5,200 nucleotides of DNA from assembly GCF_000961885.1 (NCBI RefSeq), contig NZ_JZKH01000181.1, forward strand, positions 1-5,200, read 5' to 3'. Both the position numbers and the translations under genes were made by a program. Positions 1 to 4,747 of the stretch are shown here, piece after piece. The notes below the pieces were generated by a model that did not search any database, had not been told where the DNA came from, and was given only the letters and a program-made list of their open reading frames with translations. Each line of letters starts with the position of its first letter. The first letter of the stretch is position 1. Source of the DNA: Streptomyces rubellomurinus. GTDB taxonomy: Bacteria > Actinomycetota > Actinomycetes > Streptomycetales > Streptomycetaceae.

Positions 1-15
1 GGGGGGCTTCCTCTC

Positions 16-450
16 TCAGGCCGCGACTGCGGTGGTGGGGGCGACCAGGGCCCAGACAAACTTGCCGATGCCGCCCACGCGGGGGCAGCAACCCCAGCGC
101 GCGGAGAGCTCGTTGACGAGGAACAGCCCGCGCCCGCGCTCGTCGCAGAGGGAGGCCGAGCGCAGGGCCGGTCGGCCGCTTCCGGCGTCGTGGACCTCGA
201 TACGGAGGAGCCCGTTGGTGAGGGCGAAGCGGATCTCGATGCGGCGGTCGTCGGGGGCGTCGGAGTGCTGGACGGCGTTGGCGAACAGCTCCCCGAGGAG
301 GAGCTCGGCCACGTCCGAGTAGCGCTCCCCGGAGGGCAGGGCGGCGAGGTACGCCCGGAGCAACTGCCGCGCGAGGCGCGCCGATTCGAGGCAGGAGTCG
401 AGCCGCGCGACGAACGCGCGGGGGCGGGGGCTGCAGCAGGTTTTGAGCAT
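16..450 (-). CDS. RsbW-like ATP-binding regulatory protein (HATPase_c_2, anti-sigma factor / Ser-Thr kinase type)
   Basis: A 144-residue single-domain protein of the GHKL ATPase fold, the class that includes SpoIIAB/RsbW anti-sigma kinases. Visible motifs are the N box around residues 49-62 (ELLLGELFANAVQH, with E54, N58 and H62), the G1 box at 86-90 (VHDAG, with D88 and G90) and the G2 glycine loop at 105-109 (RGRGL). There is no membrane segment or second domain. Streptomyces encodes dozens of such cytoplasmic proteins, most without a known sigma or anti-sigma partner, and no partner is encoded here. The frame stays open upstream to an ATG at 621, with further ATGs at 585 and 552. I chose the ATG at 450 because the conserved domain starts just after it and the longer versions would translate the operator region into an unlikely, aromatic-rich leader. 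No strong Shine-Dalgarno is visible for any choice, so the start is uncertain. Six cysteines in 144 residues, two of them CC pairs (5-6, 121-122), are notable. The promoter upstream carries the GntR-type palindromes. Confidence 0.85.
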   Translation of the reverse strand: MLKTCCSPRPRAFVARLDSCLESARLARQLLRAYLAALPSGERYSDVAELLLGELFANAVQHSDAPDDRRIEIRFALTNGLLRIEVHDAGSGRPALRSASLCDERGRGLFLVNELSARWGCCPRVGGIGKFVWALVAPTTAVAA

Positions 451-544
451 GGCGAAGTACCCCAAGGGAGCAGTGGTGCGGATGGAGAGGCTTGTCGCGC
501 CACGTATTCCTGCTGCGGCGCCATCCAGCGCGCTACGACTCGGC

Positions 545-564
545 CATCTCATCTGGATGAGATG
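545..564. promoter_or_regulatory. 20-bp inverted repeat, possible weak GntR operator in the ATPase leader
   Basis: A 9-bp perfect inverted repeat with a 2-bp centre, CATCTCATC-TG-GATGAGATG. It contains CTCAT and ATGAG separated by 4 bp, the same half-sites and spacing as the stronger palindromes at 574-589 and 609-626, but the central GTAC is replaced by CTGG. It lies about 30-45 bp downstream of the predicted ATPase transcription start. It could be a third, lower-affinity operator or a small hairpin in the untranslated leader. Confidence 0.45.
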
Positions 565-573
565 ACACCATGC

Positions 574-589
574 ACTTATGTACATGAGT
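574..589. promoter_or_regulatory. GntR-type operator 2 (ATPase promoter, downstream of start site)
   Basis: The sequence ACTTATGTACATGAGT is a palindrome with one mismatched pair and differs at one base from the idealised ACTCATGTACATGAGT. The TAC core flanked by symmetric arms is typical of operators of the GntR superfamily. It lies a few bases downstream of the predicted transcription start of the ATPase gene, where a bound dimer would block initiation or escape. That the neighbouring GntR protein binds it is inferred from the matching sites at 609-626 and 1476-1491. Confidence 0.7.
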
Positions 590-599
590 AGCGGATAGA

Positions 600-628
600 A
601 GAATGCCCGACTCCTGTACATGAGTCAA
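600..628 (-). promoter_or_regulatory. Vegetative-type promoter for the ATP-binding protein gene
   Basis: On the minus strand, TTGACT (628-623) is a full match to the actinomycete -35 TTGACN. It is followed after exactly 17 bp by CATTCT (605-600) as the -10. Transcription would start near 593, giving a leader of roughly 140 nt to the ATG at 450. The 17-bp spacer is almost entirely filled by the palindrome at 609-626. The -35 also shares its TTG with the foot of the terminator hairpin at 626-659. Confidence 0.6.
609..626. promoter_or_regulatory. GntR-type operator 3, inside the -35/-10 spacer of the ATPase promoter
   Basis: GACTCCTGTACATGAGTC is an 18-bp palindrome with only one mismatched pair. 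It lies between the -35 and -10 of the minus-strand promoter at 600-628, a position where a bound repressor excludes RNA polymerase. The right half, TGTACATGAGT, is identical to that of operator 2, and 14 of 15 bases match the site at 1477-1491 next to the GntR gene itself. Confidence 0.75.
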
Positions 629-659
629 CCCGTCGCGAGATGAATCTCGCGACGGGTTG
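626..659. terminator. Perfect 16-bp hairpin, terminator of the GntR gene
   Basis: CAACCCGTCGCGAGAT (626-641) is followed after a 2-base GA centre by its exact reverse complement (644-659). The innermost pairs would open to a small loop. It lies 17 bp past the stop codon of the GntR gene, so it most likely ends that transcript. No long U tract follows on either strand, which is common for actinomycete terminators. The leftmost three bases are also part of the -35 of the next promoter. Confidence 0.8.
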
Positions 660-676
660 GAGTAGTTGATCGTCAG

Positions 677-1456
677 TCAGTCACGCGCGGGGAAGCGATA
701 GTCGAGAACGAACTGGTCGGCGGCCATGATGGTGTCGCACACCTCCACCACACGGCCATCCGTAGTGATGGCGTCACGAACGAGATGGATCACTGGCGCA
801 CCAGGGCTCAGGGTGAGCGCTTTGGTCTCGGGCTTGGTCGCGAGCCGGGCCCGCACGGATTCGGTGAACTCCGCGAGGGAGTGGCCGTGCTCTTCGAGGC
901 GGGCGTAGATCCCGCCACCACCGGGGTTCTCGGCGAAGACCTCAGGGATGTCCTTGACCACATCCCACGGCAGGTACGACGTGGCCTCTTCGGTGGGTAC
1001 CCCATCGCGGAAGTACCGGCGCTTGCGGGCCAGTACCTGGGTGCCGGCGGGAAGGCCCAATCGATCGGCGATCTCAGGAGGTGCTGCGGTGGGGCCCACG
1101 AACAGTACGGTCACTGACGGGACGCCGCCAGAGGCTTCCGCCTCTGCGAGGTACGCGGCCTTACCGGCTTGGCGATGGGTGCGGCGGAACCGGTCCGCGG
1201 ACTTCCGCTGTACCGGCGGACGGGAGCGGACGAACGAGCCTCGACCGTGGTACGTCTCGATGAGCTGAGCCGTTCGGAGTTCGGCGACAGCCTTGCGAAC
1301 TGTTCCGGATGCGACTCCGTACCGCTGGATGAGTTCGGCCTCGCTCGGCACGATCGCACCGGGAGCGAGAGCGCCCGACTTGATCTGTGCGGCAAGGTCG
1401 GCCGCGATCTGTAGGTACTTTGCTGTGGCCGACGAGGCCACCTCACCGCTCGCCAT
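677..1456 (-). CDS. GntR family transcriptional regulator, HutC subfamily (UTRA effector domain)
   Basis: A 259-residue DNA-binding repressor of usual HutC-family length. Residues 12-78 form the GntR winged helix: a first helix around YLQIAADLAAQIKSG, the characteristic PSEAEL at 37-42, a recognition helix near 48-60 (VASGTVRKAVAEL), and the wing GRGSFV at 71-76. After a basic, charged linker (80-105), residues about 110-255 form an UTRA ligand-binding domain with the typical R-rich strand (ARKRRYF, 143-149), a SYLP turn (160-163) and a VVEVCDT strand near the end. The effector is not predictable from this. The ATG at 1456 is favoured because the wHTH needs only a short N-terminal arm; a GTG at 1441 is an alternative. 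Purine-rich AGGAG and GAAGGA stretches lie upstream at non-ideal distances. It is divergent from the Nudix gene by 29 bp, with a palindrome over its own -10 region, and similar palindromes precede the ATPase gene. Autoregulation and local control are therefore likely. Confidence 0.93.
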   Translation of the reverse strand: MASGEVASSATAKYLQIAADLAAQIKSGALAPGAIVPSEAELIQRYGVASGTVRKAVAELRTAQLIETYHGRGSFVRSRPPVQRKSADRFRRTHRQAGKAAYLAEAEASGGVPSVTVLFVGPTAAPPEIADRLGLPAGTQVLARKRRYFRDGVPTEEATSYLPWDVVKDIPEVFAENPGGGGIYARLEEHGHSLAEFTESVRARLATKPETKALTLSPGAPVIHLVRDAITTDGRVVEVCDTIMAADQFVLDYRFPARD

Positions 1457-1472
1457 AGTCCTTCAGGGCTCC

Positions 1473-1478
1473 TATCCT
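1473..1478 (+). promoter_or_regulatory. Possible -10 element for leaderless transcription of the Nudix gene
   Basis: TATCCT ends 7 bp before the ATG at 1486, so transcription would begin at or next to the start codon. This fits the absence of a plus-strand Shine-Dalgarno upstream of that ATG. No convincing -35 lies 16-18 bp further upstream (around 1450-1456), so the element is weak or needs an activator. Confidence 0.35.
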
Positions 1479-1491
1479 CCTGCACATGAGT
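1476..1491. promoter_or_regulatory. GntR-type operator in the GntR/Nudix divergent gap
   Basis: CCTCCTGCACATGAGT matches the operator at 610-625 in 14 of 16 positions and keeps the right half ACATGAGT exactly. It is less symmetric than the ATPase sites. It covers the -10 and predicted start of the GntR promoter on the minus strand and the ATG of the Nudix gene on the plus strand, so one bound dimer could shut both. Its weaker symmetry would suit an autoregulatory site filled only at higher repressor levels; that is inference. Confidence 0.65.
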
Positions 1492-1935
1492 AACAGCGCC
1501 GGGAAGTCCCAGTCAACGCCGCTCCACTCGGTGTCCGTCGCCGGGGTGGTGGTGCGTGAGGATGGCCGGGTGCTGGCGATTCGCCGGGCCGACAACGGGA
1601 CTTGGGAACCGCCGGGCGGTGTGCTGGAGCTGGACGAGGCCATCGAGGACGGCGTGCGCCGTGAGGTCTACGAGGAGACCGGGATCAAGGTCAGCGTGGA
1701 GCGACTGACCGGCGTCTACAAGAACGTGAGCCGGGGGATCGTCGCTCTCGTCTTTCGCTGTCGATCGGAGAGCGAGGTGGTGCGGCTCTCGGAGGAGTCG
1801 GTCGAGGTCGCCTGGCTGACACCGGCCGAGGTCTCCGAACGCATGGCCGAGGTCTATGCCGTACGTGTCCTGGACGCGCTTCGGGACGACACCGGGCCGA
1901 GTGTCCGGACGCATGACGGTCGACACTTGCTGTGA
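1486..1935 (+). CDS. Nudix hydrolase
   Basis: A 149-residue single-domain Nudix protein. The Nudix box GX5EX7REUXEEXGU is complete at residues 45-67: G45, E51, then R59-E60 with E63-E64 and G66-I67, the acidic residues that bind the catalytic divalent cation. The preceding strand VAGVVVREDGRVLAIRR and the WEPPGG turn (40-45) are typical of the MutT-like subgroup. The family hydrolyses nucleoside diphosphates linked to another moiety, but the substrate cannot be read from this sequence. The ATG at 1486 is the only start that leaves the first strand intact. It has no Shine-Dalgarno, suggesting a leaderless message. It is divergent from the GntR gene, with a shared operator over its start codon, and ends just before a hairpin terminator. 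A Nudix-motif protein beside a GntR repressor recalls Pif and KorSA of pSAM2, but homology to Pif cannot be judged here. Confidence 0.92.
   Translation: MSNSAGKSQSTPLHSVSVAGVVVREDGRVLAIRRADNGTWEPPGGVLELDEAIEDGVRREVYEETGIKVSVERLTGVYKNVSRGIVALVFRCRSESEVVRLSEESVEVAWLTPAEVSERMAEVYAVRVLDALRDDTGPSVRTHDGRHLL
1489..1516 (-). promoter_or_regulatory. Promoter of the GntR gene, inside the Nudix coding start
   Basis: On the minus strand, TTGACT (1516-1511) is followed after 16 bp by GTTACT (1494-1489). Transcription would start near 1482 and leave a leader of about 26 nt to the ATG at 1456. The -35 is a full TTGACN match; the -10 is only partial. The promoter lies within the first codons of the divergent Nudix gene and its -10 overlaps the palindrome at 1476-1491. 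Confidence 0.45.
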
Positions 1936-1941
1936 CAGGGC

Positions 1942-1973
1942 GAAGGCCCCCATCGCACGCGATGGGGGCCTTC
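1942..1973. terminator. Perfect 15-bp hairpin between convergent Nudix and ctaA genes
   Basis: GAAGGCCCCCATCGC (1942-1956) is followed after a 2-base AC centre by its exact reverse complement (1959-1973). It starts 6 bp past the Nudix stop and ends 10 bp before the ctaA stop. It is therefore well placed to act as a bidirectional terminator for the two convergent genes. Confidence 0.88.
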
Positions 1974-1983
1974 AACGTCTCGC

Positions 1984-2967
1984 TCAGACCGTCGCGGTCT
2001 CGGGGGTGCGGGGGGCCGGGGTGTCGGCCGGGGTTTCCTCCACCTCGCGTACGCGGAGGGCGAGGGGGATGCGGAGGGCGGCGATCCAGGTGATCGCGGC
2101 GAGGAGCATGTGGAGGCCGACCATCAGCTCAGGGGCGTCCGTGAAGTACTGGATGAAGCCGAGGACGCCCTGGAGCAGCAGGACGGCGAGCAGTTCCTTC
2201 GCGCGGGCCTTGGCGGGCTGGGGGGCCTTTACCGCCGCGAAGACGAAGAGTACGGCGATGGCCAGGCCGACCGAGATCATGGCGAAGTCGGCGTGGAACT
2301 GGGCCAACCTGTCGTAGTCGATCGGGATGCGGGGGACGATCTTGTTGTCCTGGGGGGTGCCCGGGTGGTGGCCGGCGCCGGTGACCAGGGTGCCGGCCGC
2401 AACCAGCAGGCCGATCACGGTGACCAGGACATAGGAGAGCTGGTGGATGGGGCGGGCCACGGCGAGCTTCGCCGGGCCGTCGCCCTCCTTGCTGCGCTCC
2501 CACATCAGCAGCGCCACCCAGACCAGGGCCATCGCCGCGATCATGTGCAGCGCGACGGTGTACGGGTTCAGGCCCGTGAGCACGGTGATGCCGCCGAGGA
2601 CGGCGTTGCTCATCACCAGCCAGAACTGCGCCCAGCCGAGCTTCGTCAGGCTGCGCCGCCACGGGCGGTGGCAACGAGCGGCCAGGATCGCCCAGCCGAT
2701 CGCTGCGCTCAGCACGTAGGTGAGCATGCGGTTGGTGAACTCGACGACGCCGTGGAAGCCCATCTCGGCGGTCGGCGTCAGGCTGTCGTCGGTGCATTGG
2801 GGCCAGGTCGTACAGCCGAGGCCGGAGGCGGTGAGCCGGACGGCGCCGCCGGTGACGACGATGACCACGCTCATCACCAGCGCGGCGAACGTGGCGCGCC
2901 GGACCATCGCGGCGGAGGGCTGCCAGCGCTCGGCGAGCAGGGAGAAGGGGTTCAGCACGCGCTCCAT
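1984..2967 (-). CDS. ctaA: Heme A synthase (COX15/CtaA family), integral membrane
   Basis: A 327-residue membrane protein that oxidises the C8 methyl group of heme O to the formyl group of heme A, the cofactor of aa3-type cytochrome c oxidase. About eight hydrophobic helices are visible: roughly residues 24-48, 78-97, 108-131, 137-156, 175-197, 224-246, 257-275 and 282-303. The first extracytoplasmic loop has the Cys pair C52 and C58 in CTTWPQC, as in other CtaA proteins. Histidines H72, H141, H225 and H286 are in or next to helices. The EFTNR motif (76-80) corresponds to the E-x-x-H-R motif of Bacillus CtaA, with Asn in place of His. The C-terminus is a short Thr/Pro-rich tail. The start at 2967 directly precedes the MERVLNPFSLLAERW sequence; the frame is open further upstream but that part is arginine- and proline-rich and overlaps the divergent gene. 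No good Shine-Dalgarno is visible. No ctaB or oxidase subunit gene lies within the window. Confidence 0.92.
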   Translation of the reverse strand: MERVLNPFSLLAERWQPSAAMVRRATFAALVMSVVIVVTGGAVRLTASGLGCTTWPQCTDDSLTPTAEMGFHGVVEFTNRMLTYVLSAAIGWAILAARCHRPWRRSLTKLGWAQFWLVMSNAVLGGITVLTGLNPYTVALHMIAAMALVWVALLMWERSKEGDGPAKLAVARPIHQLSYVLVTVIGLLVAAGTLVTGAGHHPGTPQDNKIVPRIPIDYDRLAQFHADFAMISVGLAIAVLFVFAAVKAPQPAKARAKELLAVLLLQGVLGFIQYFTDAPELMVGLHMLLAAITWIAALRIPLALRVREVEETPADTPAPRTPETATV

Positions 2968-3053
2968 CGTAGGCGGCCTTACAGGCGATCTTGGGCTGGG
3001 GCGCGGGCAGCGCGACAGGACCGCAAAGTGGATCTCTCGGACATGCCGGGCAA

Positions 3054-3065
3054 TGGTCTTGACCA
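3054..3065. promoter_or_regulatory. DasR-type operator (dre-like) over the -35 of the surface-protein promoter
   Basis: TGGTCTTGACCA is a palindrome of two perfect 5-bp arms and matches the core of the Streptomyces DasR responsive element, TGGTCTAGACCA, in 11 of 12 bases. It contains the -35 TTGACC of the promoter at 3059-3088. DasR is the GlcNAc-responsive HutC-family repressor of chitin and aminosugar genes. It is not encoded in this window, and binding is inferred from the match alone. Confidence 0.55.
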
Positions 3066-3088
3066 ATTGCCCGCTTGACCGGAAGAGT
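3059..3088 (+). promoter_or_regulatory. Vegetative-type promoter of the LAxTG surface-protein gene
   Basis: TTGACC (3059-3064), an 18-bp spacer and AAGAGT (3083-3088) fit the actinomycete housekeeping pattern TTGACN-N16-18-TAGRRT, with one mismatch in the -10. Transcription would start near 3094-3096, leaving a leader of about 60 nt to the ATG at 3155. A second TTGACC at 3075-3080 has no equally good -10. Confidence 0.5.
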
Positions 3089-3094
3089 GCAGAT

Positions 3095-3106
3095 TGGTCC
3101 ATACCT
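3095..3106. promoter_or_regulatory. Second dre/chitinase-repeat-like site at the predicted transcription start
   Basis: TGGTCCATACCT matches TGGTCCAGACCT, the direct-repeat element I recall from Streptomyces chitinase promoters, in 11 of 12 bases, and resembles a dre half palindrome. It lies at the predicted +1 of the promoter at 3059-3088. Its centre is 41 bp from that of the site at 3054-3065, about four helical turns, which would put two bound dimers on the same face. Confidence 0.5.
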
Positions 3107-3154
3107 TTTTCGGGCCGCTCCCACTCCTCCCGCACGCAAGCGGAGATCCTGCAC

Positions 3155-4441
3155 ATGCGCATATCCACCTCAGCCGCCGCGCTCGCCGTGGGCGGCTCTT
3201 TCGTCCTGGCCGGCCTCGTCGCCCCCGCCGCCCAGGCCGCCGACCCCGGCCAGGAGTGCCGCAGCCTCGGGGTCGCCAATCTGTACGGCGAATTCATCGA
3301 GGGTGATGATCATCATGTTCCCGATGCCGAGGGCGCCGTGGCCGTGGGCGGCGACGCCTACTTCGGCGGAGGCTTTTCGGTCGGCCAGGAGCTGACGGCC
3401 GCCGAGGTCGACGCTCTGCCCGGCAAGAACGCGCTGGTGGTGGCCGGCGCCATCAACGGCGCCAACACCCAGGTGATGAAGGGCAACGGCGTCTACGGCA
3501 GCAAGGCGGACGGAGCCGTCATCCAGGCCCACGCCGGCACCATCGCCCAGGGCGCCTCGCCGATCGACTTCAAGGCCGAGTTCGCCAAGCTGCGCGCCGC
3601 CTCGACCTCGCTGGCCGCCGTGCCGCAGACGGCCGGCGCCACCGTCCAGGCGGACGGGACCAAGCTGACGTTCACCGGCGGCGACGCGAAGTACAACAGC
3701 TTCACCGTCGACGCGGCCAAGCTGCAGGGCGCCAAGGACGTCTTCCTCAAGGTGCCGGCCGGCTCGGTGACCGTGGTCAACGTGACCGGCGGCTTGTACG
3801 ACATGGCGGCGGCCGGGACGACCGGGTTCAACATCTGGGACGCCTCCAAGGAGAGCTTCGTCCTGGACGACAAGCTGCAGAGCGCGGCGGGCGGCGCGAT
3901 CCGGGCCAAGCTGCTCTGGAACTTCCCGACCGCGACCAAGGTGGTCAAGAACAGCGCCGCCGCCTGGGCCGGCACCGTGCTCGCCCCGAACGCCGCCTTC
4001 GACCTCGGCAGCGGCGGCCCGGTCAACGGCTCGGTGATCGCCGCCTCGCTGACCGGCAAGGGCGGCGCGGAGACGCACCACTACCCGTTCACCGGCTGCC
4101 TGCCGGGCACGGTCGTGCCGACCCCGACCGGCACGCCGACCAGTACGCCGACCGTTCCGGTGACGCCGAGTTCCTCGACCAGCCCGTCCGGTACCCCGAG
4201 CGTCCCCGCGACCGGCAAGCCGAGTGCGAGTGCAAGTACGAGCGGGTCGCCGAGCCCGTCCGCCTCGACGGCCGCTCCCGTGGTCTCGGCCAGCCCCTCC
4301 GCCTCGGCGAACGGCGGCGGCAACCTCGCGCACACCGGCTCCGGCCCGGTGGTGCCGCTGGCGATCGGCGGTGCGGTGATCGCCGCGGCCGGTGGCGCGA
4401 TGGTGGTGGCCAGCCGGCGTCGTGCGGCCAAGAAGGCCTGA
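3155..4441 (+). CDS. Sortase-anchored surface protein, choice-of-anchor A family, LAHTG sorting signal
   Basis: A 428-residue exported protein. Residues 1-29 are a signal peptide (one Arg, hydrophobic core, AQA cleavage site before A29-D30). Residues about 38-314 look like the choice-of-anchor A adhesin-like domain: LGVANLYGEF and GAVAVGGDAYFGGGFSVG near the start, LLWNFPTAT (253-261), WAGTVLAPNAAFDL (271-284) and NGSVIAASL leading to the HHYPF end (291-312). C35 and C315 bracket the domain and could form a disulfide. A Ser/Thr/Pro linker (about 316-390) crosses the cell wall, followed by LAHTG (391-395), a hydrophobic helix and an RRRAAKK tail. LAxTG is the class E sortase signal used in Streptomyces, for instance by long chaplins, so the product is probably covalently linked to peptidoglycan; no sortase gene is present. 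The ATG at 3155 was chosen for the signal peptide and a GGAGA at 3142-3146; the frame is open further upstream but reads into ctaA. Ligand unknown. Confidence 0.88.
   Translation: MRISTSAAALAVGGSFVLAGLVAPAAQAADPGQECRSLGVANLYGEFIEGDDHHVPDAEGAVAVGGDAYFGGGFSVGQELTAAEVDALPGKNALVVAGAINGANTQVMKGNGVYGSKADGAVIQAHAGTIAQGASPIDFKAEFAKLRAASTSLAAVPQTAGATVQADGTKLTFTGGDAKYNSFTVDAAKLQGAKDVFLKVPAGSVTVVNVTGGLYDMAAAGTTGFNIWDASKESFVLDDKLQSAAGGAIRAKLLWNFPTATKVVKNSAAAWAGTVLAPNAAFDLGSGGPVNGSVIAASLTGKGGAETHHYPFTGCLPGTVVPTPTGTPTSTPTVPVTPSSSTSPSGTPSVPATGKPSASASTSGSPSPSASTAAPVVSASPSASANGGGNLAHTGSGPVVPLAIGGAVIAAAGGAMVVASRRRAAKKA
4112..4324 (+). repeat. Low-complexity Thr/Pro/Ser linker-coding repeat
   Basis: Degenerate short repeats encode TPT, GTP, PSAS and SPS units of the wall-spanning linker. 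The codons are varied, so the DNA repeat is imperfect. Such linkers often differ in length between strains. Confidence 0.7.
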
Positions 4442-4473
4442 CCAGAGGCGAGTTCGTCGACTGATCGACAAGG

Positions 4474-4507
4474 CGCCCTCGGTGATTGAACCTGATCACC
4501 GAGGGCG
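4474..4507. terminator. 13-bp hairpin terminator after the surface-protein gene
   Basis: CGCCCTCGGTGAT (4474-4486), an 8-base loop and the exact reverse complement (4495-4507), followed by TCGTTCT. It lies 32 bp past the stop at 4441, so the two surface-protein genes are probably separate transcription units. Confidence 0.85.
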
Positions 4508-4660
4508 TCGTTCTGTCCTGAAGGTGACGAAGTTCATTCAAGTTTGCCGAAACCGCGTTCTGCGAGGTGGCGGCTGTGATGGGCTGGTCATACACATCCG
4601 AGAGCGGACCGACAGACGATATCCGGTCGAGCGGCGGGGTGTAGCGAGGTGCGGAGGTGC
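4508..4660. other. Intergenic stretch without recognised genes
   Basis: Part of the 306-bp gap between the two exported-protein genes, which also holds the hairpin at 4474-4507 and the promoter and RBS near 4664-4739. The section 4520-4560 is richer in A/T than its surroundings and may belong to an upstream promoter region, but I found no convincing -35/-10 pair there. A short inverted pair GACCG/CGGTC (4607-4611 and 4624-4628) is too small to interpret. Open frames on either strand here lack actinomycete coding character. Confidence 0.5.
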
Positions 4661-4663
4661 CGG

Positions 4664-4669
4664 TAGAGT
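4664..4669 (+). promoter_or_regulatory. -10 element TAGAGT for the second exported-protein gene
   Basis: TAGAGT is a perfect match to the Streptomyces -10 consensus TAGRRT. It would start transcription near 4676 and give a leader of about 72 nt. The -35 region (4640-4646) is a poor match to TTGACN, so the promoter may need an activator or a different sigma factor. Confidence 0.4.
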
Positions 4670-4747
4670 CCCCCGGACAGTCGTAGCGGGCCACCGCGAA
4701 CCACTCAACACGCCTGCTGCGCATGACCGTTCGGAGGGGAACAAGGT

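Noticed and set aside
451..621. N-terminal extension of the ATP-binding protein to an ATG at 621 (also 585, 552).
   Set aside because: The extension translates the promoter and operator palindromes, has no Shine-Dalgarno and does not resemble the start of this family; the predicted transcript begins near 593.
2110..3078. Open frame of about 320 codons on the plus strand opposite ctaA.
   Set aside because: Low-complexity charged translation, antisense to clear transmembrane helices of ctaA.
2720..3154. Upstream extension of the surface-protein frame into ctaA.
   Set aside because: It would bury the signal peptide in the middle of a protein and run antisense through ctaA; a Shine-Dalgarno and signal sequence support 3155.
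3147..3157. TCCTGCACATG at the surface-protein start, identical over 11 bases to the Nudix start region (1478-1488).
   Set aside because: The right arm ATGAGT is missing (ATGCGC here) and there is no palindrome, so it is probably a chance match at a start codon rather than another GntR operator.
2968..3297. Upstream extension of the heme A synthase frame to an ATG at 3297.
   Set aside because: It would overlap the divergent surface-protein gene including its signal peptide and consists of arginine/proline-rich sequence; CtaA proteins start close to the first helix.
3305..3314. Palindrome GATGATCATC.
   Set aside because: It lies in coding sequence for DDHH and is explained by the codons GAT GAT CAT CAT; no promoter is nearby.
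3170..4471. Long open frame of about 430 codons on the minus strand opposite the surface-protein gene.
   Set aside because: Its composition is G/R/A/V-rich with no domain, as expected for the antisense shadow of a high-GC gene whose plus strand has clear signal peptide, domain and sorting motif.
4587..4598. TGGTC-containing sequence upstream of the last gene, considered as another dre.
   Set aside because: Only the first half-site matches; the second half (ATACACA) does not.
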